Assembly (NCBI GenBank): GCA_023391275.1
Contig: JAEWBE010000009.1
Location: forward strand, 57,188 to 121,187
Origin: Bacillota bacterium
Lineage (GTDB): Bacteria > Bacillota > Clostridia > Oscillospirales > Acutalibacteraceae
Direction: 5' to 3'
Length of the DNA: 64,000 nt
Below the pieces are notes generated by a model, which saw only the letters and a list, made by a program, of their open reading frames with translations, had not been told where the DNA came from and did not search any database. The position numbers and the translations under genes are program-made. This document shows, piece after piece, positions 1 to 8,262 of the stretch; positions within the stretch are counted from its first letter, which is position 1; each line of letters opens with the position of its first letter.

Positions 1-123
1 GGGAATTTCCTTCGGGGCGTTAATGCAGACTTTCGCCCGGTCGCCGCTGATTTCCGAGATAATGATTTCAATATTGTCCCCGATCAGAATGGATTCGGAG
101 ACTTTTCGGCTGATGACTAGCAC
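1..123 (-). CDS. csrA: CsrA carbon storage regulator (5' part only; runs off left edge)
   Basis: The first 41 codons of CsrA are present and the rest lies beyond the left edge. CsrA is a small dimeric RNA-binding protein. In flagellated Bacillota it represses flagellin translation and is antagonised by FliW. The visible N-terminus carries the family pattern LVISRKVSESILIG followed by ISGDRAKVCINAPKEI. The start is GTG at 121-123, preceded at good spacing by a GAGGAGG site that overlaps the fliW stop, so the two genes are translationally linked. Flagellin would be expected just beyond the edge. Identity is certain; the C-terminus is not visible. Confidence 0.95.
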   Translation of the reverse strand, partial: MLVISRKVSESILIGDNIEIIISEISGDRAKVCINAPKEIP

Positions 124-136
124 AAAAATGCCTCCT

Positions 137-568
137 CTATTCCTTATTTTCGAACAGTCTGTAACGAATGGGATAATCCGAATCCTCCAGAATAACCTGC
201 TTGGCCTTTTTTGTATTGATGTCGATGACAATCGGGGCTTTCAGATTTACGACGGATTCGGTGAGCTCCGGCCTGATTACCGCAATAGCCAAAAAGCAAA
301 GGTCGGTCGCATCCGTTTCTTCGAAGTATTCCAAATCCCGTTTAGAAAGGACGGGATTGTAGCTGGCCAGAATGGTGTACGGGTCCACGACAATAAAGGA
401 CGGGATGTCGGACCCGGCGGCCTCCAGGCTCCAGATAATGTTGTTTTCATCCTCATGGTACAGCAGGTATTCGTGAATATCCTCAAAACCCAAAATGCCT
501 TCCTGAAAATGAATGATGTTCTGCCCGTTTTCCTGGGGAATTTGTGCCTCCGCCTGATTTGTGTCCAT
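137..568 (-). CDS. fliW: FliW flagellar assembly factor, CsrA antagonist
   Basis: A 143-residue protein of usual FliW length. FliW binds flagellin and, when free of it, sequesters CsrA, coupling flagellin synthesis to secretion. Family features seen are IIHFQEGILGFEDIHEYLL near the N-terminus, a central acidic patch and the motif SYNPVLS. I place the start at the ATG at 566-568 because a GAGGAGG site sits just upstream; the ATG 15 bases earlier is part of that ribosome site. It lies 13 bases upstream of csrA and downstream of flgL, matching the Bacillus order flgK-flgL-yviE-fliW-csrA. Confidence 0.95.
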   Translation of the reverse strand: MDTNQAEAQIPQENGQNIIHFQEGILGFEDIHEYLLYHEDENNIIWSLEAAGSDIPSFIVVDPYTILASYNPVLSKRDLEYFEETDATDLCFLAIAVIRPELTESVVNLKAPIVIDINTKKAKQVILEDSDYPIRYRLFENKE

Positions 569-764
569 TGCGGGCCTCCTCAATTTTATAAATTTATTGC
601 AAAAACAGACTCTGCGGGAGAGGCTGAAAAACTTTTACGCCATATTTTGCTGTTTTAGTGCCATATAGTATAATAATAGAATAAATTATTCCATATATTG
701 ATAAAATATTCCTCTTATTTACTTTTATGAGATTTCATTTTAATAGAAGCAGGGTATTATTTCA

Positions 765-1061
765 TTAAGCTGTAACATTAAAGAGCACATGTCCTTTTTC
801 TTCGCTGTCCGCGGGCGGCTTTTCTGTGACCACGTTTTCAGCACGGACATATTCTTTAATTAAAAACTGGGCGTTGGACTGACCGGGCGCAGGTTCCATT
901 CCCTGTTGCCGCCAGTCAAAGCTTAGCTTATCGGTTTCATACTGGTTGAAAAGCTGTTCCGGGTCGCACTGAAGCGCGGTCAGCGTAAGATTGAAACTTG
1001 ACTGTATGCGCTGCAGGGCAATGCTGTCTGGCAGCGCCGCATTATTTTCTGCATCATTCAG
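765..1061 (-). CDS. Small hypothetical protein at the yviE position, apparent CTG start
   Basis: An open frame of 98 codons between flgL and fliW. It reads LNDAENNAALPDSIALQRIQ at its start and ends GHVLFNVTA. A stop (TAA) directly precedes the CTG at 1059-1061, and a perfect TAAGGAGG site sits 9 bases upstream of that CTG, so CTG initiation is the simplest reading. The nearby ATGATG in another frame gives only a short dead-end peptide. In Bacillus this slot holds yviE (DUF6470), which is much longer; I see no convincing similarity. It could be a shortened or diverged YviE relative or a decaying gene. Function unknown. Confidence 0.5.
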   Translation of the reverse strand: MNDAENNAALPDSIALQRIQSSFNLTLTALQCDPEQLFNQYETDKLSFDWRQQGMEPAPGQSNAQFLIKEYVRAENVVTEKPPADSEEKGHVLFNVTA

Positions 1062-1141
1062 TTAAAATCGCCTCCTTATTCCCCATGGCAGCCGGCTTCA
1101 AACGCAAAGGTGATTTAGCTCACAGGGAGGATTGATACGAT

Positions 1142-2491
1142 TCAGGTCATAAAATCCAAAAAGGTTTTAGACATAATTTTGGTACCCATCTGAAGGGCGG
1201 CGTTATACGAATATTGCTGCATGTAGTAATCCATGATTGCGTCTGCCGGGTCCAGAAATTCAGTATTCTGATCCTTGTCAAGAATAGCGTCGCCCATTGT
1301 TTCCAGATTTGATTTCGTAGTGGAGAGAAAGTTTGACTTTGTGCCGGATTCCGTAATTTTTCCCATCAGATTTTCCACCTGATCTGAAAAATTGTCGAGG
1401 TAGGGCTGAATTTTATCAATGGAGAAGTTGTCACTCTCCAACTGGTCGGCAATCTGCCCAAGCATATTGTAAAGGTTGTTCGAAACCTCGGTCCCGTTCA
1501 CGGTCGTGGTTCCGTGTCCCATAAAGGAAATTCCGGGGATTGCCGCATCAAAAACACTTTGTGTATTGACGCTGCCGTTTGTGTTTAGCTTTAATCCCAT
1601 GCCCAAATCAACAAGGGACTGTTCTGTGGCCAGGCTCGCCATCTGCTCTTCGCTGAGGGTGCCGTATGCAGGTTCGGAAGCGTATCCCGGCTCTGTAGTG
1701 TCGGTTGCAACCGGCCGGTTCAAATCGCCGGTCATTGTCATCCCTGAAAAATTGTACGCTGTTCCGTTGGGGCTGGCAGTACCGGATGCGTTCTTGAGCG
1801 CGTTGATTAAGTCCTGATTGGTTGCATTGCTGTCCAGCTTAACCGTGATCGTATGAGCCGAATCATCCACGTCCACGGTGCCTGTATTGCCGGAACCGGA
1901 TACTGCCGTGATTGTGTAGCCGTTGAAAGTATCGCCCGCACTCTGGCCAAACTGGATCAATGCTCCGTTGATGGTTGTGGTGGTGCCGTTTTCCAGCTTC
2001 CCGGTGTCCACGTCAACTCCGCGGTAGTATAATGTTCCGTCCTTTCCCACGGAAAACGGGGGATCGGTCATATCGGAGCCGCCGAATATATATTTATCCC
2101 CGAATTTGGTATTCGCGGGGGCAAGAATCGCCTGTTGAAGCGTGCGCAGTTTAGCGGCAATTGTTTCGCGGTCAGACTGCGACATGGTTCCGTTGATTGC
2201 CTGAATGGTGTCGCCGGTGCTCGCCTGGCTCACAATATCATGAATGGACATCATGGCGCTCTGCGCAGTGGTTAACTGATCCGCCGCATCAGCCAGATTG
2301 CTCTGATACGTGTCGTTCTGTACGGATTCATTGCGCAGCCGGTATGCCTTCGCAGCCGAAAACGGGTCTTCGGACGCCTTGTCAAATTTCCGGTAGGTGG
2401 TCGCCTTGTTGCTGGCCGAATTGAGCTGGCTCAGGGAATTGTTTAGATTCTTACTGTACTGCTGTGAAATCATACGCATCGTAATTCTCAT
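1142..2491 (-). CDS. flgL: FlgL hook-filament junction protein (HAP3)
   Basis: 449 residues. FlgL forms the second ring of the junction between hook and flagellin filament and is exported by the flagellar type III system. The N-terminus MRITMRMISQQYSKNLNNSL and the helical C-terminus ending MGTKIMSKTFLDFM are the usual D0 pair. The conserved FlgL segment DKYIFGGSDMTDPPF lies around residues 133-147. The variable Gly/Thr-rich middle is the surface domain. An AGGAGAG site precedes the ATG. It is cotranscribed with flgK upstream. Confidence 0.96.
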   Translation of the reverse strand: MRITMRMISQQYSKNLNNSLSQLNSASNKATTYRKFDKASEDPFSAAKAYRLRNESVQNDTYQSNLADAADQLTTAQSAMMSIHDIVSQASTGDTIQAINGTMSQSDRETIAAKLRTLQQAILAPANTKFGDKYIFGGSDMTDPPFSVGKDGTLYYRGVDVDTGKLENGTTTTINGALIQFGQSAGDTFNGYTITAVSGSGNTGTVDVDDSAHTITVKLDSNATNQDLINALKNASGTASPNGTAYNFSGMTMTGDLNRPVATDTTEPGYASEPAYGTLSEEQMASLATEQSLVDLGMGLKLNTNGSVNTQSVFDAAIPGISFMGHGTTTVNGTEVSNNLYNMLGQIADQLESDNFSIDKIQPYLDNFSDQVENLMGKITESGTKSNFLSTTKSNLETMGDAILDKDQNTEFLDPADAIMDYYMQQYSYNAALQMGTKIMSKTFLDFMT

Positions 2492-2519
2492 GATAAAGTT
2501 CTCTCCTAACTACGCAGAA

Positions 2520-4184
2520 TTAATTGCCGACACGACCCATTTTGTTAATAATGGTGTCGACTGCTTCATCCATTGTGGTCATAAAACGGGAAGAGGCGGT
2601 TAGCGCCTGATTGTACATAATCAGATTAATGCCTTCCTCGTTCACATCCACGGAGGAAATCGCAGCTCTTTGTGTATCAATATCGTTTAATGTTGAAGTG
2701 TAGGTGTCGTTCTGACGGCCGAGCGTGTCAATCTGCAGGCCGAGAGTGGTGGAAATATCGGAAACAAACGAGCCGATGGAGCTTTTAAACAGCGTTGTGC
2801 CGGCGGATGAATTGTCGGCCGCCGTGGTGAAAGTTGTATCTTTCGAAAACTGATAGACCATATAAAGAATATTTTTACCCGCCGCCGAGTTGTCAACGCC
2901 GGAAAGGGTTTCCTCTTTTGTAGCGGTGATATAGGAACCGGTGGATTTATTCCACGCGTTGGAGATGGAGATATTAGCAGCCGTGATTTTACTGAGGTCG
3001 GTGGTTGTTCCATCATCGGTCGTGAAAAGCGGCTTGTTGTTGTGTTCCGTGTTGGTGCTGTTTGCCGAGTTCATCATTTGCGCAAACTCGCCGGCCAGCT
3101 TGTCCAGAGTCTTCGCGTAATAGCCAATTCCGCGTGCTGTGGGTGCCACGGCGGGACTTCCGTCCGTCGGAATAGACGGGTCGGCAGGAACCGCAGCTTT
3201 CGCGTCAAACTCGCCGTTGTCATTCAGCATGGACAGGTACCCGCCAAATGCGCCGCTGGTTACATCGGAGTTGGTCAGCAGTGGGTTTCCGCTGTTGTCT
3301 GCAAGTTCCACCCCGTTGGCATTGTTCAGTGAAATAGTCACCTGAGCCTGATCCTCCGGGTCGCCTTCCTGTTTTATCGTTAAATCAAACTGATTATATT
3401 TATCATTATCAACAAGATTGATCTTGGACCCGTCAGGTGAAACCAGATTCACGCTGAGCTCGTCCACCATTCTGCCCGCACCGACCGGCACGCTTTTTGT
3501 GGAAGTTTGAATGTCCACGTATTGGGAAAGATCATCGAGCATTGCGTTGCGCTGATCAATCAGTTCCAAAGCGGGTGTCTGGGAAACATCCGAGCTTTTG
3601 ATTTCCTGATTGATATGAGCAATATTCTGCAATATTGTGTTGACCTTGTCAACAGCATCCGTCTGAAAGGAATCAGTCTGCTGTGTTCTGATTTTTGACA
3701 GCTGCTCGGCGGCATTGTTGAACGCTTTGGTCAGAAGCAGGGAGGAGTTCTTTACAATGTTTTCCAGACTTGTGTCGGAAGGAGTTCCGGCAAGGGTACT
3801 CAGTTGCTTGACCAAATCCGAAAACTGAGCGTTAATTCCGTCGGTGTCCGTTTCATCGAAAACTGATTCCAGGTCATTCAGCGTTGTCAGTTCCGTGTCG
3901 GTTTCACCCGTTTTCGCGTGTTCCATACGATACCGCACATCGAGGAAGGGGTCACGCATCTGGCTGACTCCGGTGCATTCCGTACCTTCTCCAATTCCTA
4001 AATCCGTCTTATTGGAATAACGCATATTATTGCCGCTGGAGCCCACGGCATAGGCGTCCACACGCTGCCTGGTATAGCCCTCGGTATTTACATTCGCTAT
4101 GTTTTGACCGGTGACCTTTAAGTTGTAATTGGCAGCTTGAATCCCGCTTTTTGCAACATAAAATGCTGAAAAAGTAGATGCCAT
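2520..4184 (-). CDS. flgK: FlgK hook-filament junction protein (HAP1)
   Basis: 554 residues from the ATG at 4182-4184. An AAGGAGTG site supports this ATG; the GTG nine bases earlier is too close to the ribosome site. FlgK caps the hook and joins it to FlgL and the filament. The N-terminus shows the rod/hook-family signature YNLKVTGQNIANVNTEGYTR, and the C-terminus (VDVNEEGINLIMYNQALTAS) is the matching D0 helix. Its stop lies 28 bases before flgL. The chaperone gene flgN lies directly upstream. Confidence 0.97.
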   Translation of the reverse strand: MASTFSAFYVAKSGIQAANYNLKVTGQNIANVNTEGYTRQRVDAYAVGSSGNNMRYSNKTDLGIGEGTECTGVSQMRDPFLDVRYRMEHAKTGETDTELTTLNDLESVFDETDTDGINAQFSDLVKQLSTLAGTPSDTSLENIVKNSSLLLTKAFNNAAEQLSKIRTQQTDSFQTDAVDKVNTILQNIAHINQEIKSSDVSQTPALELIDQRNAMLDDLSQYVDIQTSTKSVPVGAGRMVDELSVNLVSPDGSKINLVDNDKYNQFDLTIKQEGDPEDQAQVTISLNNANGVELADNSGNPLLTNSDVTSGAFGGYLSMLNDNGEFDAKAAVPADPSIPTDGSPAVAPTARGIGYYAKTLDKLAGEFAQMMNSANSTNTEHNNKPLFTTDDGTTTDLSKITAANISISNAWNKSTGSYITATKEETLSGVDNSAAGKNILYMVYQFSKDTTFTTAADNSSAGTTLFKSSIGSFVSDISTTLGLQIDTLGRQNDTYTSTLNDIDTQRAAISSVDVNEEGINLIMYNQALTASSRFMTTMDEAVDTIINKMGRVGN

Positions 4185-4197
4185 GTGATTCACTCCT

Positions 4198-4680
4198 TCA
4201 TATTTTTTTGGAAATAAAGTTCATGGACGCACCGCCCGCACGCGCCTGCGCATTATAGAGCTTTTGCAACTCCGGATGGTTCTCCAGCTTTTTCAAGTCT
4301 ATTTGAATCCGATGAAGTCTCAGTTCCGTCAGATAGTTGCAGCGAAGGTTGATCTCTTTTAAATCCAGCAGAACCTTTGACAGCTCGTCATATATTTGTT
4401 TTACCTGTTCCTGCAGGGGATGTTCAAACAGGGGAATCAATTCCCGAAAGGTTGCTTCCGGTTTTTCCGTTTTCGCGACCAGCCTGTCGCGTTCCAGTTC
4501 CAGCCCCCTTGATTTCAGCATAAGGGCTTCTTCCGCCTTTACGTGCCCGTCCAGGGCGCTGACGCGGTTCACAGCGATATCATTGTATTTTTCTGTTTCC
4601 AGTTGTAAAAATTCCTTGTAAAACGTAAGGTACCGCTGGAAGAAACGGAATATTTCATCCGCTAAGGATTGATTTATCAT
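4198..4680 (-). CDS. flgN: FlgN-type export chaperone for FlgK/FlgL
   Basis: About 160 residues, almost entirely helical and charged, the size and composition of the FlgN family. FlgN binds the C-termini of FlgK and FlgL in the cytoplasm and delivers them to the export gate. The gene sits between flgM and flgK exactly as yvyG does in Bacillus. I prefer the ATG at 4678-4680 (MINQSLADEI), with GGAG six bases upstream; an ATG 12 bases further upstream overlaps that site and is the alternative. Family similarity is weak by sequence, so the call rests on context plus shape. Confidence 0.82.
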   Translation of the reverse strand: MINQSLADEIFRFFQRYLTFYKEFLQLETEKYNDIAVNRVSALDGHVKAEEALMLKSRGLELERDRLVAKTEKPEATFRELIPLFEHPLQEQVKQIYDELSKVLLDLKEINLRCNYLTELRLHRIQIDLKKLENHPELQKLYNAQARAGGASMNFISKKI

Positions 4681-4733
4681 TTTTTTCTCCATCCCGCCGG
4701 TCGCATCAAATGCAGCGAAGTTTTAAATTTCCG

Positions 4734-5072
4734 TCATTCCTTATTGCCGGACAGCATAATTTTGGCCATTTCTGCGGAATCAACCTGATATTGATTTGAA
4801 CTGATTTTGGATTTTAAAGTCTCGAGAAAAGAAATATCTTTATCCTGATTCAAATCCGATATGATTTGATCTCTGGTTTGAGACAAACTGGTGCGATTGG
4901 GGGCCGGGCGCTGTGAAATCTCAATAGTGTCCACTTTTGGAGGAACAGACACCTGGTTCAGTTTTACAGCGTTTGATTTGTTCTGAACGCCGGTTGTTTG
5001 TTCCAGCCTCTTCCCGGAATAAGGGTTGGGAACCGTATTCGGTACATAACCCGAATTTTTAATCATCATCAT
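4734..5072 (-). CDS. flgM: FlgM anti-sigma-28 (anti-sigma-D) factor
   Basis: 112 residues. FlgM holds sigma-D inactive until the hook is complete. The C-terminal half shows the family pattern: VDTIEISQR, then RDQIISDLNQ, FLETLKSKISSNQYQVDSAE and AKIMLSG at the end. The first 45 residues are a disordered Asn/Pro/Lys-rich tail. Start ATG with GAGGTG upstream. A near-perfect sigma-D promoter lies 18-44 bases upstream of the start codon, so FlgM is under the control of the factor it inhibits. First gene of the flgM-flgN-flgK-flgL-fliW-csrA unit. Confidence 0.93.
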   Translation of the reverse strand: MMMIKNSGYVPNTVPNPYSGKRLEQTTGVQNKSNAVKLNQVSVPPKVDTIEISQRPAPNRTSLSQTRDQIISDLNQDKDISFLETLKSKISSNQYQVDSAEMAKIMLSGNKE

Positions 5073-5089
5073 TTTTCACCTCGTAACTT

Positions 5090-5116
5090 TTATCGGCAGA
5101 ATCCGTAAAAAGTTTA
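5090..5116 (-). promoter_or_regulatory. Sigma-D promoter for flgM operon
   Basis: On the minus strand, TAAA (5113-5116) is followed by exactly 15 bases and then GCCGATAA (5090-5097). This is the full TAAA-N15-GCCGATA(A/T) consensus for sigma-D/sigma-28. Transcription would start a few bases before the flgM ribosome site. Confidence 0.88.
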
Positions 5117-5225
5117 GCAGTATCGGGGCTTGAAAGCCGTAAAAATATATATTAATAAATTGTAAACATTATGTTAATCAAATATTAAATATAGACAATC
5201 TCTATAACCTTTATGTCGAATTTGG

Positions 5226-5253
5226 TTGACTTTTGCCATATTTTATATATAAT
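5226..5253 (+). promoter_or_regulatory. Sigma-A promoter for the flgB operon
   Basis: TTGACT (5226-5231), 16 bases, TATAAT (5248-5253), in an AT-rich divergent intergenic region of about 300 bases (5073-5373). It is the best vegetative promoter in front of the long rightward operon and leaves a leader of about 110 bases. Besides this and the sigma-D promoter for flgM, I see only the small hairpin listed next; the rest is AT-rich and unassigned. Confidence 0.75.
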
Positions 5254-5331
5254 TAAATAATTAAGAGTCACAATAATCAGTATAAAATAGACTATTTATG
5301 ATCAGGCAGCAAAATTATGACGTAAAAGCAG

Positions 5332-5358
5332 AAAATATAGGTATTTTTGCCTAATTTT
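5332..5358 (+). other. AU-rich hairpin just upstream of the flgB ribosome site
   Basis: AAAAT-A-TAGG (5332-5341) can pair with CCTA-ATTTT (5350-5358) with one bulged A and an 8-base loop. The hairpin ends 3 bases before the GGGGGTG site of flgB. It may affect translation start; it is weak in energy and I see no riboswitch core. Confidence 0.3.
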
Positions 5359-5373
5359 AGTGGGGGTGTTTTG

Positions 5374-5760
5374 TTGAATTGGCTTGATAGTGTGCCCATT
5401 AATTTGTTAAACAAAGATTTGGACGGACTTTGGAACAGGCAGCAGGCAATTTCTGATAATATTGCGAATGTGGAAACTCCGGGATACAAAAGCAAATATG
5501 TCAGCTTTGAGGATCAACTGCAGAAAGAGCTTTCCGAGGATACGGGAAGCAAAAGCGATTTAATCAACCGTATTAAAAACACCCGGCCGCTTACCACGGT
5601 ATCTGAGGATGAGTCGTCCAGACTGGATGGAAATAATGTGGACGTGGAACAGCAGAATGTGGAGATGGCGCGTACCCAGTTGAACTATATGTATTCGCTG
5701 CGCGAGCTCTCCGACTACTTTTCCCGTTTAAAATATGCAATTACGGATGGAAAATCATAA
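5374..5760 (+). CDS. flgB: FlgB proximal rod protein
   Basis: 128 residues from TTG at 5374. FlgB is a proximal rod subunit of the flagellar axle. The rod signature QQAISDNIANVETPGYKSKY is present, as is the C-terminal heptad helix (VEMARTQLNYMYSLRELSDY). A GGGGGTG site at 5362-5368 fits a TTG start at 5374 (or the TTG just before it at 5371); an upstream in-frame TTG at 5347 would place the site inside the gene. First gene of the rightward fla/che operon. Confidence 0.94.
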   Translation: MNWLDSVPINLLNKDLDGLWNRQQAISDNIANVETPGYKSKYVSFEDQLQKELSEDTGSKSDLINRIKNTRPLTTVSEDESSRLDGNNVDVEQQNVEMARTQLNYMYSLRELSDYFSRLKYAITDGKS

Positions 5761-5787
5761 TATTAAAAATTATTCGACGAAAGAAGA

Positions 5788-6243
5788 ATGAGTATGGCTT
5801 TTTTAAGTTCGCTGAACATCAGCGGATCTGCTCTTACCGCTGAAAAGCTCAGAATGGATGTTGTTTCCGAGAATATTGCGAATGCCTCCACCACAAGAAC
5901 GGAAAAAGGGGGGCCGTACCGCAGAAAAGTTGTTGTTTTGGAACCTGCAGGGCAGGAACAAACCACATTCCGCCATATGTTTCAGGAAAAACTAAATTCA
6001 GGGGACAAGGTGCAGGGCGGCGTTAAAGTTACGGAGATTGCGGAAGACCCCAGTGATTTCACCCCCGTGTACGACCCTTCCAATCCGGATGCCAATGCAC
6101 AGGGCTACGTTATGATGCCGAATGTGGACCCGATTAAAGAGACACTGGATATGATGTCCGCAACCAGAGCATACGATGCTAATCTGACGGCCTTTAACGC
6201 CATAAAGGGTATGGCCGCTAAAGCTTTGGAAATGGGGAGGTAA
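5788..6243 (+). CDS. flgC: FlgC proximal rod protein
   Basis: 151 residues, usual FlgC length. It builds the proximal rod with FlgB, FlgF and FliE. The N-terminus has LRMDVVSENIANASTTRTEK, and the C-terminus has the rod helix DMMSATRAYDANLTAFNAIK. The start is the ATG at 5788; a second ATG two codons on is possible. It lies 27 bases after flgB and 6 bases before fliE. Confidence 0.96.
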   Translation: MSMAFLSSLNISGSALTAEKLRMDVVSENIANASTTRTEKGGPYRRKVVVLEPAGQEQTTFRHMFQEKLNSGDKVQGGVKVTEIAEDPSDFTPVYDPSNPDANAQGYVMMPNVDPIKETLDMMSATRAYDANLTAFNAIKGMAAKALEMGR

Positions 6244-6249
6244 TATAAA

Positions 6250-6549
6250 ATGCTGATTACACCGATTCAGGCAATTAATTCGATTACGGATCTGAATAAG
6301 ACAAGCCAGGCGGCGGGTTCCGGCAATGCTCTGCCGTTTCAGGATATGTTTCAGCAGGCCATCAACAATATGAAGTCAACAGATGCTGATTTGAATACGG
6401 AACTCAATAAGCTCGCAACGGGGCAGTCGGATGACCTTCACAATCTTACCATTGCATCTCAAAAAGCAACGTTATCGGTTCAACTGGTAGTTCAGCTGCG
6501 CAATAAGGCGCTTGATGCCTATAATGAAGTTATGAGGATAAGCGTCTAA
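6250..6549 (+). CDS. fliE: FliE hook-basal body adaptor
   Basis: 99 residues. FliE links the MS ring to the rod and is the first exported rod component. The C-terminal pattern DLHNLTIASQKATLSVQLVV followed by RNKALDAYNEVMRISV is diagnostic. A GGGAGG site precedes the ATG. It sits between flgC and fliF as in nearly all Bacillota. Confidence 0.96.
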   Translation: MLITPIQAINSITDLNKTSQAAGSGNALPFQDMFQQAINNMKSTDADLNTELNKLATGQSDDLHNLTIASQKATLSVQLVVQLRNKALDAYNEVMRISV

Positions 6550-6585
6550 ATTCAAAACGTTTGAAAGGCAGCTGCAGGGTGGACA

Positions 6586-8262
6586 ATGAACGAACAAATC
6601 AAGAAGTATATTGATCCGATTCGCAATTTTTGGGGCAAGCTTACAAAGAAGAAAAAAATCATCATTATCAGTGTTTTTGCCGGTATTGTGCTTCTCTCTG
6701 TTGTTATCGGCGCACTGCTCAATACCCCGCCTTATGTGGTGCTGTATCCCGGACTGGATCATGATGAAGCAGTCGAGGTCATGACTGAGCTGAAAGACCG
6801 GGATGTCAGCTATAAGGAAGACAATGGAACGATTTATGTGCCGAAGGACAAGGAAAATGCGCTTAGAATGGACCTTTCCAACGAAGGGCATCCGAAAACA
6901 GCTCCAAATTATGATTTCTTTACCAGCAATACCGATATTATGTCAACTGACTTTGAAAAAAAGACAATTGAAAAATATCAGATGAATCAAAGGCTGGAAT
7001 CGGTTATAAAAACGCTGGACGGAGTAAAAAGTTCCAATGTTACCATCAGTATCCCGGATGAAAACAGCTATGCCTGGGATGAAAGCGCGTCGGCTCCGTC
7101 CGCCTCCGTTACCGTAACGCTGGATGCCGGTAAAACGCTGGAGCCGAAGCAGGTAAACGGGATTAAGCAGCTTGTTTCCAAAAGCGTTCCAAACCTCAAA
7201 GCGGAAGACGTTGCCGTAATCGACACCGCAACAGGGGAAGAATTAAGCGCTTCGCAGGATTCACAGGGGAATCAGATAGATATTTCTCAGTTTAAGCTTG
7301 CCATTGAAAAATCGTATGAGAAAGACATAGAAAAGGGAGTCTTAGCGGTTCTGACACCGTTTTTTGGGCCGGATAATGTTAAGGTGACTGCCAAAAGCAT
7401 TATGGACGTGGACAAGAAAATACAGGAGATTATTACATATAAACCGTCCACTGCGGATAACAAAGGGGTTCTCAGTGAATCGAATACCCAGAAGGAGCAG
7501 GAATTAAACGGAAAAGGCACCGGGGGAGCCGCCGGAACGGAAACCAATTCGGACACCACTACATACCCCGGGGTTACCGTGGATGGGAACGTCATCTACA
7601 CAAAGGATGATCAGGCTTACAAGTATTTGGTCAGTCAGGTAAAAGAGCAGATTCAGGGTGACGCAGCAAGCGTGAATGATATGACGATTTCCGTTGCGAT
7701 CAACAAGGCGATGATGGATGATGCGCAAAAGGCTCAAATCAGTAATTTGGTTGCAAATGCGGCGGCTATTGACCCTTCGAAGGTTGCCATTTACAGCGCT
7801 AACTTTGCACAGCCCGCAGCAGTCAGCACAAATGCGCCGGTCGGCCTCGCACCCGGGCTGAACCAGATTTTGATTTATGGCGGTGCCGCGCTGGGTCTGG
7901 TAATCCTCATCATTATTATTGCCGCCGTGCTGGTGAGCAAGAGCAGAAAGAAAAAGCGCGAACAATTGATGGGAGCCGATGCGGAAGGTACAGTGCCGGA
8001 TGATTTCTATGAGCTGAAAGAAGCCAAAGATGTCAAAGAGGCCAAAGTGGATGAACCCGAAGTGGATCCTGAAAAGGCTGAAGCGGATGAAGAAAAACTT
8101 CGCGCGAAAGAGGCGCTGAAGATATTGGAACAGAACAGAAAAGAGCAGGCGTCGAAGGAAGAAGCCCTGCGGGAACAAATTCAGGAATTTTCGGCTCAAA
8201 ATCCGGAAATTGCAGCCCAGCTCCTCAGAACTTGGTTAAGGGGTGAAGATTTCGATGGCTGA
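6586..8262 (+). CDS. fliF: FliF MS-ring protein
   Basis: 558 residues. FliF forms the membrane MS ring, the foundation of the basal body. A first membrane helix lies at about residues 24-44 and a second at about 427-450, flanking the periplasmic-type ring-building domains (LYPGLDHDEAVEVMTELKDR near the start). The cytoplasmic C-terminal tail is acidic and ends FSAQNPEIAAQLLRTWL, the FliG-binding segment. Start ATG with AGGGTGG upstream. The stop overlaps the fliG start by 8 bases. Confidence 0.97.
   Translation: MNEQIKKYIDPIRNFWGKLTKKKKIIIISVFAGIVLLSVVIGALLNTPPYVVLYPGLDHDEAVEVMTELKDRDVSYKEDNGTIYVPKDKENALRMDLSNEGHPKTAPNYDFFTSNTDIMSTDFEKKTIEKYQMNQRLESVIKTLDGVKSSNVTISIPDENSYAWDESASAPSASVTVTLDAGKTLEPKQVNGIKQLVSKSVPNLKAEDVAVIDTATGEELSASQDSQGNQIDISQFKLAIEKSYEKDIEKGVLAVLTPFFGPDNVKVTAKSIMDVDKKIQEIITYKPSTADNKGVLSESNTQKEQELNGKGTGGAAGTETNSDTTTYPGVTVDGNVIYTKDDQAYKYLVSQVKEQIQGDAASVNDMTISVAINKAMMDDAQKAQISNLVANAAAIDPSKVAIYSANFAQPAAVSTNAPVGLAPGLNQILIYGGAALGLVILIIIIAAVLVSKSRKKKREQLMGADAEGTVPDDFYELKEAKDVKEAKVDEPEVDPEKAEADEEKLRAKEALKILEQNRKEQASKEEALREQIQEFSAQNPEIAAQLLRTWLRGEDFDG

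Noticed and set aside
5254..5373. Possible c-di-GMP riboswitch in the flgB leader
   Set aside because: Known in some Clostridia at this place, but I do not find the conserved GEMM core here; only a weak AU hairpin.
7504..8199. 231-codon minus-strand frame over fliF
   Set aside because: Phe/Arg-rich antisense shadow of the Lys/Glu-rich fliF tail.
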